NCBI GenBank assembly: GCA_963813635.1
Contig: CAWEZO010000002.1
Location: forward strand, 1-64,000
Direction: 5' to 3'
From: JBBRZM01 sp963813635
GTDB taxonomy: Bacteria > Actinomycetota > Acidimicrobiia > IMCC26256 > JBBRZM01
Length of the DNA stretch: 64,000 bases
Position numbers and translations under genes: made by a program. How positions within the stretch are numbered: position 1 is the stretch's first letter; every line of letters starts with the position of its first letter. Positions 26,034 through 34,087 of this stretch are shown piece after piece. The notes below the pieces were generated by a model. It worked only from the letters and a program-made list of their open reading frames with translations, was not told the origin of the DNA and did no database searches.

Positions 26034-27179
26034 TCATCCTGCGGGGACCTTCTTCTTGGGGTCGATGAAGGGGATCGCCGCCGTCACACCCGTGCGCTCG
26101 CCGTCGTCGGCCTCGAGCTCCAAACGGTTGCCCGGCTCCGCGAGCGCGATCGGCACCCAGACGTAGCCGATGTTCTTCTCCAGGCGCGGCGACCAGCAGG
26201 CGTCCGTCACGTGCCCGACCCGCTCGCCGCCCGCGAACGCCGGCCAGTGCTGCGTGGGCTGCTCGACCGGGTCGCCCTCCAGCTCGATCCCGACCAGCTT
26301 GCGCGTCACGCCCTCGCGCCGGATCCGCTCGAGCGCCTCCTTGCCGACGTAGTCGGCCTCCTGCAGCTCGACCAGGCGCTCCAGGCCCGTGACCTCGAAC
26401 GGGTTGGTCTCCAGGCCGAAGTCGGAGCCCCAGTCGAAGATGCCCGCCTCCATGCGGCGGATGTCCGACGAGGGCGTGACGCGGATCCCGTACGGCTCGC
26501 CCGCGTCCAGGATCCGCTCCCACAGGTCGTCGCCGCGGCTCGGATCGCGCAGGTAGATCTCGTAGCCGACGACCGCGGTCCATCCCGTGCGGCTGATCAC
26601 CACCGGGATCCCGTCGAGGTCGGCCTCGTCGCACCAGTAGTACCTCATGTCGAGGACCCACCCGCCGAACAGGTCGCGCATCACGTCCTTGGCCTTCGGG
26701 CCCTGGACCTGCACCGGGTTGACCTCGGGATAGCCGACGTGCACGTCGAGCCCCGAGTTGATCGCGACGCCCATCGCGTACAGGCCGGCGTCGGAGTCGG
26801 CGAGCGCGAGCCACCACCGGTTGGGTTCGATGCGCAGCAGCACCGGGTCGTTCACGATGCCGCCGTCCGCGGCGGTGATCAGCACGTACTTGCCCTGCTT
26901 GACGGCGCACGTCGTGAGGTCGCGGCAGGTGAGGAGGTTCGTGAACGCGCTCGCGTCGGGCCCGGTGATCTCGACGATCCGCTCGACGCCGACGTCCCAC
27001 AGGGTGACGTCGTTCACGAGCGCCCAGTACTCCTCGACGGGGTCGCCGTAGGTGTTGGGGTGGAGCATGTGCTGGTAGACGTCGTAGGCGGAGCAGCCGG
27101 CGCGAAGGGTGGCGTCGAAGAACGGCGAACGGCGGTACCAGGGTCCGAAGTTCAGGGTGGTGCTGGTGGGTGTGGGCAC
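26034..27179 (-). CDS. GcvT-fold aminomethyltransferase family protein (DmdA-like), intact copy
   Basis: A 381-residue protein of the folate-binding GcvT family. WDVGVERIVEITGPDASAFT, LLTCRDLTTCAVKQGKYVLI, NRWWLALADSD, VQVQGPKAKDVM and SRTGWTAVVGYEIYLRD resemble dimethylsulfoniopropionate demethylase (DmdA) and related O- or S-demethylases more than true glycine cleavage T protein. The C-terminal barrel ends PFIDPKKKVPAG. No gcvH or gcvP is near. It likely transfers a methyl group to tetrahydrofolate from an unidentified donor. Start is GTG at 27179. A broken near-identical copy and several short fragments lie elsewhere in the window. Confidence 0.85.
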   Translation of the reverse strand: MPTPTSTTLNFGPWYRRSPFFDATLRAGCSAYDVYQHMLHPNTYGDPVEEYWALVNDVTLWDVGVERIVEITGPDASAFTNLLTCRDLTTCAVKQGKYVLITAADGGIVNDPVLLRIEPNRWWLALADSDAGLYAMGVAINSGLDVHVGYPEVNPVQVQGPKAKDVMRDLFGGWVLDMRYYWCDEADLDGIPVVISRTGWTAVVGYEIYLRDPSRGDDLWERILDAGEPYGIRVTPSSDIRRMEAGIFDWGSDFGLETNPFEVTGLERLVELQEADYVGKEALERIRREGVTRKLVGIELEGDPVEQPTQHWPAFAGGERVGHVTDACWSPRLEKNIGYVWVPIALAEPGNRLELEADDGERTGVTAAIPFIDPKKKVPAG

Positions 27180-27381
27180 GGATCGGGCCTCCTGAGTAAG
27201 CGGTGGCGCGATGGTAGCGGTGGAGAGCTGTTACTCGGCTACGAGTGCTCGGTCATGTGCTCATGGAGTATCTGGATACAGGCCCTCGAACCCCTCCGAT
27301 CGCCGCCGATCTGGACGCTTATTCCGACGACCGGTCATCCGGCCGGCAAGTCCCGGTCCAGCGAACGTGCGCGGGCGTCGA

Positions 27382-28290
27382 CTACACCGCGCGGGTTCTG
27401 GTCGCATACCAGCCTACGGCGAGCGTGCCCGCTGCGAGTACGAGCAGCACGGTCAGGAAGACGAGTTGAAGAGCCCAGTATTGGCCTGCCGGATGGTAGG
27501 GGACGCTGTGAACCTGGCTGGTTCGGAGTATCCAGCTGCCAACAGGAACGTCGGACGACGGCCCGGTCGTGTGGCTGGCTGGGGTAAGGGTGCGCACGGT
27601 CCACCCAGACGCGAACAGCAGAAGAAGGAAGCCGGCCAAGGCGGCGCCCACAGCCGGCAGCGTCCGCCGCAGCCACGCACCGAAAGCCACCGCGAGGGCG
27701 AACGCCAGCACGATCTCGCCAACGAGGGCGAGGTCCATGGAGAAGAACCAGACCCAGCGCGAGCCGATCAATCCACCCGTGCCGAGCGGCCTCTGCAGCT
27801 GGTGGGCCACAACCCCAGCTGTCAGCCCAACGATGGCGAGCGCCCCGGCCAGGATGGTCACATTCGTCACGTACCAGCGACGCCTGGAGACCGACTGGGT
27901 CCAAGACACGAGCTGGGTACGCTGTTCGATCTCCCGAGCCACCAGCGGGGCGCCGATCAGGGCACCGATGATCGCGAGCCCGGCGGGGAGCCCATCTTGG
28001 AAGACGAGGATCGCGAAGTTGTACCGGGTGCCGAAGGCAGGCTGGAGGCCCCCTGGATACAACCCGCGGAGAGCCTGGCAGGCCGCCGCCGAGTGCACGT
28101 GGAAGGTCCCGCTGTGCGCATCGGGCGGAGGGCAGCCGGCATCGGCGAGCGCCTTGACCCACTGGTGGTAGCCGGCGAGCCAGTGGTTCGCGCTCAGCCC
28201 TACCCCCACCATCAGCGCGCAGAAGACCGTGAGGATCAGCGCGGTCCACAGCGCCTGCCCGCGGTGCTGACGCCAGAGGAGGCAGATCAC
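27382..28290 (-). CDS. ABC-2-like transporter permease
   Basis: A 302-residue protein with about six membrane helices: ALWTALILTVFCALMVGVGL, GLPAGLAIIGALIGAPLVAR, TNVTILAGALAIVGLTAGVV and VFLTVLLVLAAGTLAVGWYA. EIEQRTQLVSWTQSVSRRRW is the typical cytoplasmic coupling loop. Its GTG overlaps the ATPase stop by 4 bp (GTGA), so ATPase and permease are coupled. It is probably a drug or stress exporter regulated by the GntR protein. Confidence 0.78.
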   Translation of the reverse strand: MICLLWRQHRGQALWTALILTVFCALMVGVGLSANHWLAGYHQWVKALADAGCPPPDAHSGTFHVHSAAACQALRGLYPGGLQPAFGTRYNFAILVFQDGLPAGLAIIGALIGAPLVAREIEQRTQLVSWTQSVSRRRWYVTNVTILAGALAIVGLTAGVVAHQLQRPLGTGGLIGSRWVWFFSMDLALVGEIVLAFALAVAFGAWLRRTLPAVGAALAGFLLLLFASGWTVRTLTPASHTTGPSSDVPVGSWILRTSQVHSVPYHPAGQYWALQLVFLTVLLVLAAGTLAVGWYATRTRAV

Positions 28291-29156
28291 ACGAACGCCT
28301 CCTCCGACAGCGGCTCGTCGTCCTCCAGGTAGCCGAGCACGAGCTCGTCGAAGGTCGGCGCCGCTTCCTCGAGCCCTGGGCCGGTCAGCGAGGATGCGTC
28401 CGAGCGCACGAGCGCGATCGTCCTTCCTCCGCCGCTGCGTTCGTTGATCACCTCTCGGCCGCTCGACCCCGGCCAACCGGTCGGACCGGTGATGACCCGA
28501 TGGGTCCGGCGGAGTTCGTCGATGTCTCCTGCCAGTCGAACGCGCCCAGCGCGCAGCACGATCAGGTAGTCGCAGATCCGCTCCAGCTCGGCCACGACGT
28601 GGGAGGAGAACAGCACGGCGGCGCCCATGTCGGAGCACGCAGCGAACATCGAGGTGAGGAAGTCGCGGCGGGCCAGCGGGTCGAGGTTCGACAAAGGCTC
28701 ATCGAGCAGCATCAGCTCCGGCTGTTTCGCCAATACGAGGGTGAGCGCGACTTGGGCTCGCTCGCCCCCTGAGAGCGTGTTGATCCGTGCTCGGGTTGGG
28801 ATGCCGAGTTGATGGATGCGTCCCGTCGCCAGCCCGGTGTCGAACCGAGGGTTGAGGCAGGCGCCGATCTCGAGCACGTCGGTGACCCGGAGCCGGGGCC
28901 ACAACGGTGCGTCCTGGGCGACGTAGCCGATCCGGTCCAACCGGTCCGCGGGTGCGGCTCCCGTGATCCGCACGCTGCCCGTGCTCGGCGGCAACAAGCC
29001 AGCAGCCATGTTCAGCAGCGTCGTCTTGCCGGACCCGTTCGGGCCGACCAAGGCGATCACCCGCCCACGCGGCACCTCGATCGTGCACTCGCGGAGTCCC
29101 CACACCCCACCGCCGTAGCGGTGGCCCAGCTGCTCGGTGCGCAAGATGGCGGTCAC
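28287..29156 (-). CDS. ABC transporter ATP-binding protein
   Basis: A 289-residue ATPase. Walker A is ALVGPNGSGKTTLLNMAAGL, the signature is INTLSGGERAQVALTLVLA, Walker B is LMLLDEPLSNLDP and the switch His is in AVLFSSHVVAELERI. It overlaps the upstream GntR gene by 4 bp and the downstream permease by 4 bp, a tight three-gene operon like ytr in Bacillus. Confidence 0.9.
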   Translation of the reverse strand: MTAILRTEQLGHRYGGGVWGLRECTIEVPRGRVIALVGPNGSGKTTLLNMAAGLLPPSTGSVRITGAAPADRLDRIGYVAQDAPLWPRLRVTDVLEIGACLNPRFDTGLATGRIHQLGIPTRARINTLSGGERAQVALTLVLAKQPELMLLDEPLSNLDPLARRDFLTSMFAACSDMGAAVLFSSHVVAELERICDYLIVLRAGRVRLAGDIDELRRTHRVITGPTGWPGSSGREVINERSGGGRTIALVRSDASSLTGPGLEEAAPTFDELVLGYLEDDEPLSEEAFV

Positions 29157-29563
29157 GCCACACCGCCTTCACGCGACGGATCCTTCTCGGTCGCGAGGTC
29201 CTCATCGAGGACGACCGCGACGAGTGCCCGGATCTGCTCGGCCGACATCCCCGCGTCCCTGGCCCGGCGCACCCAGCGGAGCAGCGAGTGCAGCAGCGCA
29301 GGTGGCGCGGCCTGGGGCAGGGCTGCGGCCGTCGTGGCGATGAAGGTTCCCACCCCCTGCCGGCGCACCACGAGACCCTCGTGCTCCAGCTCGCTGTATG
29401 CCTTCGCTACCGTGTTGGGGTTGATGGCGAGCGCCCCCACTACCTCCTTGAGCGTCGGGAGCTGATCTCCTGGATGCATCCTTCCCAGCATCACCTCGCG
29501 GCGCACCTGTTCGACCAGCTGGCGATACACAGGTACCCCGGACCCGGCGTCGATGCGGAACAC
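29153..29563 (-). CDS. GntR family regulator, YtrA subfamily
   Basis: A 136-residue regulator with only the winged helix (VPVYRQLVEQVRREVMLGRM, LPTLKEVVGALAINPNTVAK, AYSELEHEGLVVRRQGVGTF) and a short C-terminal helical pair, the YtrA form. It is the first gene of an operon with an ABC ATPase and permease. A perfect palindrome upstream at 29595-29609 is the likely operator, so it should repress its own operon until an antibiotic-like signal appears. Confidence 0.9.
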   Translation of the reverse strand: MFRIDAGSGVPVYRQLVEQVRREVMLGRMHPGDQLPTLKEVVGALAINPNTVAKAYSELEHEGLVVRRQGVGTFIATTAAALPQAAPPALLHSLLRWVRRARDAGMSAEQIRALVAVVLDEDLATEKDPSREGGVA

Positions 29564-29594
29564 TCGCCCTCCTCCTGTCGGCCACCTATCTCTA

Positions 29595-29609
29595 CTACTA
29601 GACTAGTAG
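29595..29609. promoter_or_regulatory. Putative YtrA-type operator
   Basis: CTACTAG A CTAGTAG is a perfect 7+1+7 palindrome ending 32 bp before the GntR start codon. It is AT-richer than its surroundings and overlaps the expected core promoter of the GntR/ABC operon. No other palindrome like it is visible in the gap. Confidence 0.65.
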
Positions 29610-29860
29610 ATTATGAGTGAGCCGACCAGGCGCCAGCGAGGGAGATCGGACGCCGGTGTCAGCGGCAGCCGGCCTAGAGGACGCAGCCGTCATGGTCGAG
29701 AAGTTGAGCCTTCAACTCGCAGGCGTAGCTCCCGTTCTTCCGTTCTTCACTGCGATCGGGCAGCGGCGGCGTTCACGATGGCAGCGACTCTTGACGCCGG
29801 CCGCGGCCACGTCCACGCTCGGTGGAACGGATCAGCGGTTCCGGTTCAGGGGGAGGGCAT

Positions 29861-31321
29861 ATGGCACGGCGGAAGCGGCTGGCGGCGATCGCGATCGCAC
29901 TCGCGGCGATCCTCACGTTCGTGGTGGGGCCCGCGTCCGCGGGCGGCCCCGGCAAGTGGACCAAGCTCTCCCTCACCAGCCAGAAGGCGGACGGCTTCGA
30001 CCTGCCGAGCGCTGTGCGGACGGCCGACGGGAAGCTCCACGTCGTGTACGAGACCAAGCCCGGAGGCACCCTCCACAACATCCGGTGGGTCACGCTCTCG
30101 CAGGCCGGCAAGACGCTGGCGTCGGGCAACGTCCTGCCGTCGAACTGGGTCGCGATCGACCCCGAGCTGGTGCTGCTCCCGGACGGGTCCGGGGGCCTGC
30201 GGGTCGTATTCATCGGCAACCAGGACACGAACGCGGCGAACTTCTTCGCGAGGGGCCCCATCTACACGGCCACCAGCCCGAACGGGCAGACCTGGACGTT
30301 GCAGAACGTCACCCTTGGTCAGCACACCGTCTTGAACGGCGACTTCGGCGCCGCCGCGGAGCTGAACGGCACGCCCGTCACCGCGTTCGGCCTGAACGCG
30401 CTGACCTACTTCCACGAGGGGACCGACCCCACGGCCCCCGCCACCGGACCCGACGGGTCGATCACGCAGACGGGGTTGACGACCGACAACGAGGGTGAGG
30501 CCCTCGCGACCAACAGCGACGGGTCGGTCTGGCTGGGATGGTGGCGCTGGACGGACGCCGCCACCCAGGGCTACTACGTCGAGCAGATCCTGCCGAGCCA
30601 GGGGTCGCCGCTGAAGGCGCCGGGCTCGGGGAACAAGAACCAGCTCAACAGCCCGACGCAGCGGGTCGCGCTGGCCGCCCGCAAGGGCGGTGGCGTCTAC
30701 ATGGCCTACTGCTCGCCGACCGCGTCGAAGCCGTGCGCACACGTCAGCCTCTGGAAGATGGGCGCCCCGAAGGGGGCGACGGTGCCCGGAACGACGAGCG
30801 GGAACGCGCGGTTGGTGACCCTGGTCGCCGGCAACGCCGGCCGCCTGTGGGTCCTGTGGTGGGACTCGGTGAAGTCGCGGATCGACGCCGTCCGGACCGG
30901 CACCAACGGCAGCGGCTTCGGCTCCGTCGTGTCGATCAAGCCCCCGCCGAACTGGGCCCTGTTCGAACGCCTGTCTGCGGAGGGGTCCTCGGGCCGTGTC
31001 GACGTGCTGGCGAACATCGTCTCGGGCGCGGCGGGGAACCCCGTCGAGATCTGGCACACGCAGCTGCTGCCCGGTCTGAAGCTCACCGCGAAGCCGGCGT
31101 CGTTCGGTCACGGCTCGGGCGCGACCGTCACCTTCACCGTGACCGACGCGGGCCAGCCGGTCGCCGGCGCCAAGGTCTCGTGCCTCGGCAAGAGCGGGCG
31201 GACGAACGCGAAGGGCGTGGTCAAGATCCACTTCGGGAGCGGCGAGGCGACCGGGAAGCACGTCGCGACCGCATCGAAGGGCGGGTACAACGGGGCGAAG
31301 GTGACCGTGAAGGTCACGTAG
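29861..31321 (+). CDS. Secreted protein with propeller-like body and C-terminal Ig-like domain
   Basis: A 486-residue exported protein. The signal peptide is MARRKRLAAIAIALAAILTF, cut near PASA-GGPGKW. The body (about 30-390) has repeated strand pairs with Trp and Asp-Gly (SAVRTADGKLHVVYETKPGG, LLPDGSGGLRVVFIGN, NSDGSVWLGWWRWTD), as in sialidase-like propellers, without recognisable catalytic Asp boxes. The last 90 residues are an Ig-like bacterial domain (ATVTFTVTDAGQPVAGAKVS). ATG at 29861 follows gggggaggg. Substrate or partner unknown. Confidence 0.72.
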   Translation: MARRKRLAAIAIALAAILTFVVGPASAGGPGKWTKLSLTSQKADGFDLPSAVRTADGKLHVVYETKPGGTLHNIRWVTLSQAGKTLASGNVLPSNWVAIDPELVLLPDGSGGLRVVFIGNQDTNAANFFARGPIYTATSPNGQTWTLQNVTLGQHTVLNGDFGAAAELNGTPVTAFGLNALTYFHEGTDPTAPATGPDGSITQTGLTTDNEGEALATNSDGSVWLGWWRWTDAATQGYYVEQILPSQGSPLKAPGSGNKNQLNSPTQRVALAARKGGGVYMAYCSPTASKPCAHVSLWKMGAPKGATVPGTTSGNARLVTLVAGNAGRLWVLWWDSVKSRIDAVRTGTNGSGFGSVVSIKPPPNWALFERLSAEGSSGRVDVLANIVSGAAGNPVEIWHTQLLPGLKLTAKPASFGHGSGATVTFTVTDAGQPVAGAKVSCLGKSGRTNAKGVVKIHFGSGEATGKHVATASKGGYNGAKVTVKVT

Positions 31322-31504
31322 CGAGGGACGTCGGCCGGATCACGACCAGCGGGAACACCGGGAGCGACAGCGCCGCGAGCGATCACCAGCACCACTGCCG
31401 GTGGCATCGTGTCTTGACCGGTCTCGTCGGTCGAGGGCTCTTCGGCCCGGCCGACCGTCGACCACTCCGACTACGGTGGTGTCACGGAACAGAGGGAGCA
31501 ACCG

Positions 31505-32467
31505 ATGAAGGCCATCGTTCAGTCAACGTACGGTTCACCCGATGATGTCCTGGTCCTCCAGGACATCGACGAACCCGCGGTCGGCGACGGCGACGTGCTG
31601 GTCCGCGTCCACGCCGCCTCGGTCCACCTCGGTGACTGGGTCCTCATGACCGGCGTGCCGCGGATCATGCGGCTCGGCACGGGTCTGCGCGCCCCCAAGC
31701 ATCGGGTCCCGGGGACCGATATCGCCGGCACGGTCGAGGCGATCGGCAAGGACGTGACGAAGCTCCACGTCGGTGATGAGGTGTTCGGCTACTGCGCCGA
31801 CGGCTTCGCGGAGTATGCGAGCGCGCCCGAGGACCACTTCGTGCGGAAACCGGCCGGGCTCTCCTTCGAGCAGGCAGCGGCCGTCGGTGTCTCCGCCACG
31901 ACCGCCCTCCAACTCCTGCGCGATCAGGGGAAGGTGAAGGAGGGACAGAGCGTCTTGGTCAACGGTGCGTCCGGAGGCGTGGGTCCGTTCGCCGTGCAGA
32001 TCGCGAAGGCCTTCGGGGCCGAGGTCACCGGCGTGTGCAGCACGGCGAACGTGGACATGGTCCGCTCGATCGGGGCCGATCGGGTCATCGACTACACCGA
32101 GACGGACTTCACCAAGGAAGGGACCCGCTACGACTTCATCCTCGACAACGTCGGCGATCGTCCGCGTCCGATGTCCGGCGCGCGCTCACCCCGAACGGGC
32201 ACCTCCAGTCGAACGGTGGAGGGGCATGCGAAGCACGCCCTCGGCCGCGTCATCAAGACGGCCTTCTCGGCGATGTTCTCGAAGCAACAGCTGGCCCCGT
32301 CCCTTAAGAAACAGAACCCCGAGGACCTCGTCGTCCTGAAGGACCTCGTGGATGCCGGCAAGATCACGCCGGTCATCGACGGCACGTACCCGTTGAGCGC
32401 GACGTCTGAAGCGATCGAGCACGTCGCGGAAGGACACGCGCGAGGAACGGCCGTCATCACCATCTAG
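31505..32467 (+). CDS. NAD(P)-dependent MDR oxidoreductase with a locally shifted frame
   Basis: A 320-residue paralogue of the gene at 2201. It has MKAIVQSTYGSPDDVLVLQD, the nucleotide-binding VLVNGASGGVGPFAVQIAKA and VDMVRSIGADRVIDYTETDF. Between about 32160 and 32222 the frame gives an unrelated stretch (RPRPMSGARSPRTGTSS), while the next frame reads ASDVRRALTPNGHLQSNGGG as expected for the family. A lost base near 32160 and a gained base near 32222 cancel. The enzyme may be damaged, or the two indels may be assembly errors. No operator like that at 2123 is seen. Confidence 0.8.
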   Translation: MKAIVQSTYGSPDDVLVLQDIDEPAVGDGDVLVRVHAASVHLGDWVLMTGVPRIMRLGTGLRAPKHRVPGTDIAGTVEAIGKDVTKLHVGDEVFGYCADGFAEYASAPEDHFVRKPAGLSFEQAAAVGVSATTALQLLRDQGKVKEGQSVLVNGASGGVGPFAVQIAKAFGAEVTGVCSTANVDMVRSIGADRVIDYTETDFTKEGTRYDFILDNVGDRPRPMSGARSPRTGTSSRTVEGHAKHALGRVIKTAFSAMFSKQQLAPSLKKQNPEDLVVLKDLVDAGKITPVIDGTYPLSATSEAIEHVAEGHARGTAVITI

Positions 32468-32522
32468 GCAGCAGGCGCGGCGGCATCTTGTCCTGACCGG
32501 AGCGACGAGGCACGATGCCGCG

Positions 32523-33350
32523 ATGCCGACGTTCATGGACCGTCACGATGTCCCCGGCATCAGCGCCGAGGACGCCGCCCGCGCGCATTCGCAGGATCTG
32601 CTGGTGCAGGACAAGCACGGCGTCCGGTTCCTGACGTACTGGTTCGACGAGGAGCGGGGCCACGTCTTCTGCCTGGCCGAGGGGCCGGACGCCGAGGCCA
32701 TGGAGCAGGTCCACCGCGAGTCGCACGGACTCATGCCGCACGCGATCCTCGAGGTGGATCCTCGCTCCGTCTCCTCGTTCCTCGGCGCGATCGTCGACCC
32801 GGAACCCGGCACGCCGTGGGCGGCCTCGGCGTTCCGCACGATCATGGTCACCGACGTCGTGGGATCGACGAGCATGCTCGAGCGGATCGGCGACGTCGCA
32901 GCCAAAGAGATCGAGCTGTCGCTCGAGAGGCAGACCGACGATCTCCTCGCACGCTTCTCGGGCAGCCGCGTCGACCATACCGGCGACGGGATCATGGCGG
33001 CCTTCACGTCGGCCGCCGATGCCGTTTCGTGCGCGCTCGCGTTGCAGCAGGCGGTCGCCGCACGCAGCGGTGATCCCGTGCCGGTCCAGATCCGCATCGG
33101 TATCGCGGCGGGCGAGCCGATCGTCGAGGGCGAGCGGTTCTTCGGGGCCGCCGTGAACCTCGCGGCCCGGCTGTGCGCTGCCGCCGAGCCGGGAACGGTC
33201 TACGTACCTGCAGCGGTGCGCGAACTGACGCTGGGGAAGGGCTTCACGTACATCGATCGGGGACGCACGACCCTGAAGGGGTTCTCGGAGCCCGTGCAGC
33301 TGTTCGAGGTCTCCCCGGCCCCTGCGGGGGCGAGCCTACCCTCCGGCTGA
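32523..33350 (+). CDS. DUF4242 domain fused to class III nucleotide cyclase domain with altered substrate residues
   Basis: A 275-residue soluble protein. Residues 1-95 are a DUF4242 domain (HDVPGISAEDAARAHSQDLL, RFLTYWFDEERGHVFCLAEG). Residues about 105-270 are a cyclase domain: metal Asp in TIMVTDVVGSTSMLERIG and in GDGIMAAF, Asn and Arg in FFGAAVNLAARL. The substrate Lys, normally two residues before the position preceding GDG, is Asp (RVDHTGDG), and the Asp normally before the FG motif is Arg (GERFFG). Both purine-selecting residues are thus changed. It may use another substrate or be a pseudo-enzyme. Confidence 0.8.
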   Translation: MPTFMDRHDVPGISAEDAARAHSQDLLVQDKHGVRFLTYWFDEERGHVFCLAEGPDAEAMEQVHRESHGLMPHAILEVDPRSVSSFLGAIVDPEPGTPWAASAFRTIMVTDVVGSTSMLERIGDVAAKEIELSLERQTDDLLARFSGSRVDHTGDGIMAAFTSAADAVSCALALQQAVAARSGDPVPVQIRIGIAAGEPIVEGERFFGAAVNLAARLCAAAEPGTVYVPAAVRELTLGKGFTYIDRGRTTLKGFSEPVQLFEVSPAPAGASLPSG

Positions 33351-33371
33351 ACCGGCTCCCCGCGTTCGCTC

Positions 33372-33464
33372 AGGCGGCGGGGACCTTCTTCGTGGGGTCG
33401 ATGAACGGGATCGTCGCCGTGACACCGGTGCGTTCGCCGTCGTCGGCGTGGATCTCCAGACGCG
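33372..33464 (-). repeat. GcvT-like gene 3'-end fragment with stop codon (scar 4)
   Basis: The minus strand reads RLEIHADDGERTGVTATIPF, then IDPTKKVPAA and TGA, almost exactly the end of the GcvT copy at 35176. About 85 of 93 bases agree. It lies between the cyclase and the SnoaL-like gene and has no upstream part. Confidence 0.85.
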
Positions 33465-33468
33465 ATCG

Positions 33469-33873
33469 CTACGCGCGCCCGCGCGTGATGTCCTCGACGG
33501 CACGAGTGATGCCCGCCCCGCCGCCCTCGACCAGCTCCAAGTAGAGGCGAGCCCACGCGATCCTCCCCTCACGGATCCCGTTGATGATGACGCCTCGCAT
33601 CTCCATCGGCGACCCGTCGCGTCGCGTACCGTGGATCCTCCACTCGCTCCACTCCTCGTCGTCCGAGGAGGACGTACGGAGTAGTTCTCCGCGAAGGTCC
33701 GGGACGTCACGGAAGATCGATGACCAGTTCGTGTGCACCTGATCGCGCCCACTGAACGCTCGATCCGGATGGGCTGGCTGCTCGCTCTCGTAACCGGGCG
33801 CGAAACACTCAACGAAGCCTTCGATGTCATGGGCGTTCATCGCTCTCAGGAGACGCTCAGCCGATCGGCTCAC
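33469..33873 (-). CDS. SnoaL/NTF2-like protein
   Basis: A 134-residue cone-fold protein: AERLLRAMNAHDIEGFVECF, APGYESEQPAHPDRAFSGRD, VHTNWSSIFRDVPDLRGELL and EGRIAWARLYLELVEGGG. Such proteins are small isomerases, hydrolases or binding domains; here no partner suggests a substrate. The 3' end abuts the GcvT scar by 4 bp. Confidence 0.82.
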   Translation of the reverse strand: MSRSAERLLRAMNAHDIEGFVECFAPGYESEQPAHPDRAFSGRDQVHTNWSSIFRDVPDLRGELLRTSSSDDEEWSEWRIHGTRRDGSPMEMRGVIINGIREGRIAWARLYLELVEGGGAGITRAVEDITRGRA

Positions 33874-33878
33874 CCACC

Positions 33879-34022
33879 ATGCCTGTTCCCTTCTGCCTCC
33901 GGAGACGGTTCGCGGAGCTGCTGGCGTTCTTCGACATCATCGAACGGGGTCGTGGGGATCGCGAATCGGAGGACCGCGGTCGGCAGCCCGCGCCGGGGCG
34001 CGTGAATGGTTTGGCCCTCTGA
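33879..34022 (+). CDS. Possible 47-residue protein or gene remnant
   Basis: An open frame from ATG at 33879 reads MPVPFCLRRRFAELLAFFDI, then IERGRGDRESEDRGRQPAPG. It has a helical middle (FAELLAFFDIIERG) and a charged tail, no good ribosome site and no recognised family. It lies between the divergent SnoaL-like and octopine dehydrogenase-like genes. It may be a remnant. Confidence 0.25.
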   Translation: MPVPFCLRRRFAELLAFFDIIERGRGDRESEDRGRQPAPGRVNGLAL

Positions 34023-34087
34023 CGACGGGACGCCTCATAGTGGGTTGACGACGCTGCGCAGGCGTGCGCACGAAGGGAGTCAGCCGG

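Noticed and set aside
26034..27179. Glycine cleavage system T protein (gcvT)
   Set aside because: No gcvH or gcvP genes are nearby and the motifs fit DmdA-like and related demethylases better, so a gcvT symbol is not justified.
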